A DNA stretch of 32,853 bases, from positions 1-32,853 of the forward strand of contig UQHH01000024.1 in NCBI GenBank assembly GCA_900540865.1. Direction: 5' to 3'. A program made the translations under genes and the position numbers. The first letter of the stretch is position 1; the number at the start of each line of letters is the position of its first letter. The notes beneath the pieces were generated by a model. That model did not search any database, was not told the DNA's origin, and was given only the letters and a program-made list of their open reading frames with translations. Below, piece by piece: positions 30,383 through 32,853 of this stretch. Source of the stretch: an uncultured Oscillospiraceae bacterium. Lineage in GTDB: Bacteria > Bacillota > Clostridia > Oscillospirales > Acutalibacteraceae.

Positions 30383-31254
30383 CCTGCGTTCCTCCTTCTT
30401 GCGCCGCCTTTTTCCTGTGCGGCGGTAAAATAAAGCATAATATCCTCGATACCCGCCCGGTCGACGACCAGGCCGCCCGGCATTTTATCACGCCGTACGA
30501 GCGCGTCCACGCCGAACATGCCGCCGCGTTTTGCAACGACCGCGCTGTCCGGAAGGCTCTTCACCTGCTCCGGCGAGCACTTTAAAACGCCGTACATCTC
30601 GAGCAGACGGTCCTTTTCCTCCGAAAAAACAACCTTTCCCTGATGCAGGAACGTGATATAATCGCATACCTTTTCCAAATCGCTTACAATGTGCGAGGAC
30701 ATCAGAATGCTGTGCTGGTCGTCCTGTATAAAATCAAGAAATGTATCGAGGATTTTGTCGCGTACGATTGGGTCGAGCCCGCTGGTTGCTTCGTCCAGGA
30801 TTAAAAGCCTCGTATCGTGCGAAAGCGCACAGGCGATGGAAAGCTTCATCTTCATGCCGCGGGAGAATTCCTTGACGCTCTTTCCCTGCGGCAGGGAAAA
30901 CTCCTTCAGATAAGCCGTATATTTTTTTGCATCCCACGTTTTATAGATACTGCGCAAAACACGCCCCACCTGCTTTGCGGTGAGCGTTTCGGGAAAACAG
31001 CAGTCGTCCATAACGACGCCGATATGTTCTTTCAGCGCGCCGTCTATTTCTCCGCCGCTTTTTCCGAGCAGGGAAAATTCGCCTTCTTCCCCTTTAATCA
31101 GCCCGAGCAAAAGCTTGATGGTCGTCGATTTTCCCGCTCCGTTTTCACCAATCAGCCCCATAATACAGCCGCCCGGCACAGTAAAGCCGATGTGGTCGAG
31201 CGTAAAACCGTCGTAGGTTTTTGTCAGGTTCCTTACGGCAATTGCATCGTTCAT
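30379..31254 (-). CDS. ABC transporter ATP-binding protein
   Basis: 291 residues. Walker A GENGAGKST (36-44), a signature that reads FSRGMKMKLSIA (Arg for the usual Gly in the SGG core), Walker B LLILDEATSGLD and the switch histidine in LMSSHIVSDLE. The C-terminal part (about 215-291) is a small accessory domain. It powers the ABC-2 permease encoded next. ATG 31254 lies 3 nt after the gntR stop, with GAAGGAGAA inside the end of gntR. Cytosolic, membrane-associated. Confidence 0.94.
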   Translation of the reverse strand: MNDAIAVRNLTKTYDGFTLDHIGFTVPGGCIMGLIGENGAGKSTTIKLLLGLIKGEEGEFSLLGKSGGEIDGALKEHIGVVMDDCCFPETLTAKQVGRVLRSIYKTWDAKKYTAYLKEFSLPQGKSVKEFSRGMKMKLSIACALSHDTRLLILDEATSGLDPIVRDKILDTFLDFIQDDQHSILMSSHIVSDLEKVCDYITFLHQGKVVFSEEKDRLLEMYGVLKCSPEQVKSLPDSAVVAKRGGMFGVDALVRRDKMPGGLVVDRAGIEDIMLYFTAAQEKGGARRRNAG

Positions 31255-31257
31255 ATG

Positions 31258-31632
31258 TCATTCTCCTTCATAAAAAAGCTTGAGCATTTCTAAAAGCTCC
31301 GTTTGGGACAGCCCGCACCTTCTGGAAAGCGCGCAGGCTTCCTGCAAATGTTCTTCGATTTCCTTTAAATGCTGCTCACGGATGAGCTCCAAGTTTTTTT
31401 CCGCAACAAAGCTGCCCTTTCCCGTGACCGAGTAAATAAACCCGCCGCGCTCCAGCTCCTCATACGCGCGCTTGGTCGTGATGACGCTGATGCGAAGCTC
31501 CCGAGCCAGCAGCCGCATAGACGGCAGCGCGTCGCCCTCCTTAAGCTCTCCTGAAACAATCAGGTCTTTCATCTGCGTTACGATTTGCTCATAAATTGGA
31601 GTAGCCGAGCTGTTGCTGATGATGATATTCAT
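31258..31632 (-). CDS. GntR-family regulator, YtrA subfamily
   Basis: 124 residues. The winged helix-turn-helix (about 8-76) has the GntR pattern YEQIVTQMKDLIVSGELKEGDALPSMR and ITTKRAYEELERGGFIYSVTGKGSFV. A short helical tail (about 80-124) replaces the large effector domain, which is the mark of the YtrA group that heads ABC-transporter operons. GGAGG is 6 nt before ATG 31632. The perfect inverted repeat over its own promoter is the likely operator, so autorepression of the gntR-ATPase-permease operon is well supported. The inducer is unknown. Confidence 0.93.
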   Translation of the reverse strand: MNIIISNSSATPIYEQIVTQMKDLIVSGELKEGDALPSMRLLARELRISVITTKRAYEELERGGFIYSVTGKGSFVAEKNLELIREQHLKEIEEHLQEACALSRRCGLSQTELLEMLKLFYEGE

Positions 31633-31649
31633 GCGCCGCCTCCTCTAAC

Positions 31650-31680
31650 AATATTGTATATATCCATTATATACAATATT
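31650..31680. promoter_or_regulatory. Operator of the GntR/ABC operon
   Basis: A perfect 13-bp inverted repeat, AATATTGTATATA (31650-31662) and TATATACAATATT (31668-31680), with a 5-bp spacer. It covers the -10 box and start region of the operon promoter. Confidence 0.8.
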
Positions 31681-31693
31681 ACACCTTTGTCAA
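31666..31693 (-). promoter_or_regulatory. Promoter of the GntR/ABC operon
   Basis: On the reverse strand: TTGACA (31688-31693), 16-bp spacer, TATAAT (31666-31671), both perfect consensus hexamers. The -10 lies inside the inverted repeat. Confidence 0.88.
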
Positions 31694-31729
31694 GCTTTTG
31701 AAGGAATTTTTTTATTATAAAATTATTTA

Positions 31730-31759
31730 TTGCGTGATTAGCTATTTAGCCGTTAAAAT
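31730..31759 (+). promoter_or_regulatory. Possible promoter of the GC-rich island
   Basis: TTGCGT (31730-31735), 18-bp spacer, TAAAAT (31754-31759). It lies in an AT-rich stretch just before the GC-rich segment. Confidence 0.4.
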
Positions 31760-31765
31760 GCGGCA

Positions 31766-32028
31766 AATCATTTCATAGAAAGACCTCACAAACCCGTGAA
31801 GCGGGGATTTCACCTTCCCCGAAACCGCAGAAGGCGGGACGGGCGTTGAGGGCGGGGCTGGAAAGGGAGCCAATAAGGCCGCCCAAACCTTGGCAGAGTG
31901 GGCATCTGCGGGCGCGCAGCCGAGGGAACCCGTGTCATTTTGGCCTGCCCCCCCGAAAAAGAGCTTCTATCGTTTCGCAAAACAGCCCCGGCATGAGAGG
32001 GGATAAGCTCTCACGCCGGGGCTGTTTT
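31766..32028 (+). other. GC-rich island: candidate structured RNA or relic of a coding gene
   Basis: About 260 bp that are much richer in G and C than both flanks. It contains CGGGGA/TCCCCG and GGGCGG/CCGCCC stems and ends in a strong terminator. One + strand frame (31758-32006) reads as protein-like with G/C at most third positions over its last 68 codons (including AAQTLAEWASAG, VSFWPAPPKKSFYRFAKQP), but it has stops at 31776 and 31797 and no start codon with a ribosome-binding site after them. I cannot decide between a decayed gene and a non-coding RNA. Confidence 0.4.
31981..32028 (+). terminator. Strong terminator at the end of the GC-rich island
   Basis: AACAGCCCCGGC (31981-31992) pairs with GCCGGGGCTGTT (32015-32026). 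An inner TGAGAG/CTCTCA stem follows after one A-C mismatch, and TTTT ends at 32028. Confidence 0.85.
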
Positions 32029-32070
32029 CATGCAGGAATCTAAATCACGCTCAAAACAATTGTGACAGTC

Positions 32071-32559
32071 TTACATCACTTCGTTAAGCTTCTCAACAAT
32101 ACACCCTTTGCTTTCATAGTATTGAAGCATTTCGTCGATTTTTCTTTTATCGTAACTAGTAATGCAATCAGACAGAACGTGAACGATGTAATGCCCTTTC
32201 GTCATATTGTAGCAAGTGGATTTTACACAGGCTATGGCATCTGCGCCGGCAATGTAAAACTCACCAATTTCATGTTCACTTACAAAAGTTGCAAAACCTT
32301 CGCTTGTCAATGCATTTCCTTTGGTTTTCGTAAAAATGTTATCAGATACGATTTTCAAATCAGGAACCAATTCGGCACCATGTGTATCAGGCTTAAATGT
32401 TCTTGTTCCGGCAGATAAATTATTATGCTTAATGTAAACAACATGAATTTTATTGGTAACTGCCCAATCAACGGCTTTGTTGATATTTTCGATAATTTCC
32501 TTGTAATTCTTTGTAATATCATTTTGAATGTCGATAACAACTAATGCTTTGTTTTTCAT
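32071..32559 (-). CDS. Isochorismatase-family cysteine hydrolase
   Basis: 162 residues. It has the catalytic triad of this family: D10 in VVIDIQND, K78 in IFTKTKG and C111 in GADAIACVKST. Members hydrolyse nicotinamide, isochorismate or other amides; the substrate cannot be named from the sequence. AGGGGGAA lies about 7 nt before ATG 32559, and a consensus promoter is at 32638-32666. The gene is much more AT-rich than the core genes of this window, which suggests recent acquisition. It converges on the GC-rich island, whose terminator faces it. Confidence 0.9.
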   Translation of the reverse strand: MKNKALVVIDIQNDITKNYKEIIENINKAVDWAVTNKIHVVYIKHNNLSAGTRTFKPDTHGAELVPDLKIVSDNIFTKTKGNALTSEGFATFVSEHEIGEFYIAGADAIACVKSTCYNMTKGHYIVHVLSDCITSYDKRKIDEMLQYYESKGCIVEKLNEVM

Positions 32560-32637
32560 GATTCTTTCCCCCTAAATTCCAAACTGCTGAGTACCCCTTC
32601 TCCGCCAAAGGCTGACAAATACATTACTAGTTTTTTT

Positions 32638-32666
32638 ATTCTAATATTAACGCATGGAAATGTCAA
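32638..32666 (-). promoter_or_regulatory. Predicted promoter of the isochorismatase-family gene
   Basis: On the reverse strand: TTGACA (32661-32666), 17-bp spacer, TAGAAT (32638-32643). The leader is about 70 nt. From 32667 to the window end (32853) the sequence is AT-rich and I see no gene. Confidence 0.85.
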
Positions 32667-32853
32667 ACAGTTCATTTCATATCATAGCTTTGTGCTGCTG
32701 TTATAACCGGGCTTGTTCACTTGGGCCATGCTCCCCTTTGCAGGATTGAATTGCATACAGATGTAAAAAAGGATTTTATTAACGCTAAAGATTTACTTTT
32801 TTATAAAAACCTTTTTCTGAGGTCTATTTTTCCTGAGACGTTTGGTTTTTTTG

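Noticed and set aside
31846..32043. 65-codon + frame in the GC-rich island as a gene
   Set aside because: It is a different frame from the protein-like one, lacks a ribosome-binding site and runs through the terminator stem.
1..32853. tRNA, rRNA, insertion sequence or prophage genes
   Set aside because: I looked for tRNA-like TTCRANNC arms with CCA ends, transposase motifs and phage structural or integrase genes and found none that I could support by eye.

Overview
The window looks like a chromosomal segment of an anaerobic, Gram-positive Bacillota, most plausibly a gut Clostridia of the Oscillospirales/Ruminococcaceae type. The basis is pyruvate:ferredoxin oxidoreductase, rubrerythrin, KtrAB, strong AGGAGG ribosome-binding sites, TTGACA/TATAAT-type promoters, a lipoprotein NagZ and a one-chain PurL. 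The taxonomic placement is inference. Most core genes are moderately GC-rich. AT-rich stretches stand out at 4.7-5.3 kb, 17.6-18.2 kb and 32.07-32.85 kb.

Layout. 1-2475 (-): 5'-terminal two thirds of pyruvate:ferredoxin oxidoreductase, cut by the window edge. 2844-4621 (+): a CBS/CorC-type protein and a patatin-like phospholipase. 4671-5298: a long AT-rich intergenic region with GC-rich hairpins. 5299-6649 (+): a compact operon of two paralogous XRE regulators followed by an MntA/HepT (nucleotidyltransferase/HEPN) toxin-antitoxin pair. 6706-8752 (-): the KtrA/KtrB potassium uptake system. 9140-11013 (+): rubrerythrin and a lipoprotein beta-N-acetylglucosaminidase. 11185-15358 (+): alpha/beta hydrolase, membrane-fused MurF, D-Ala-D-Ala ligase and a GNAT acetyltransferase, a cell-wall precursor cluster. 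15417-16803: a small coiled-coil protein (-) and a CpXC zinc-binding protein (+). 17085-19961 (+): a secreted ricin-B-lectin/CHAT-like protease followed by three single-pass exported proteins, the last two tandem paralogues. 20039-26365 (-): purL, ribF, a P-loop kinase, a small membrane protein and an ADP-ribose pyrophosphatase. 26488-27393 (+): an M14 carboxypeptidase. 27479-27634: an orphan promoter and terminator that may define a small RNA. 27693-29528 (-): asnB. 29708-31632 (-): a YtrA-type GntR regulator with a two-component ABC exporter under a perfect inverted-repeat operator. 31730-32028: a GC-rich island with its own promoter and terminator (ncRNA or gene relic). 32071-32559 (-): an AT-rich isochorismatase-family hydrolase.

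Several parts concern the envelope: NagZ, MurF/Ddl and the M14 peptidase make or trim peptidoglycan, and the GntR/ABC operon is of a type that often answers cell-wall stress. The least familiar parts are the lectin-CHAT protein with its three downstream membrane proteins, whose protease half differs in base composition from its lectin half; the double-XRE HepT/MntA operon; the alpha/beta hydrolase plus membrane MurF plus ligase arrangement; and the two candidate non-coding transcripts. I saw no tRNA, rRNA, CRISPR array, transposase or prophage genes.
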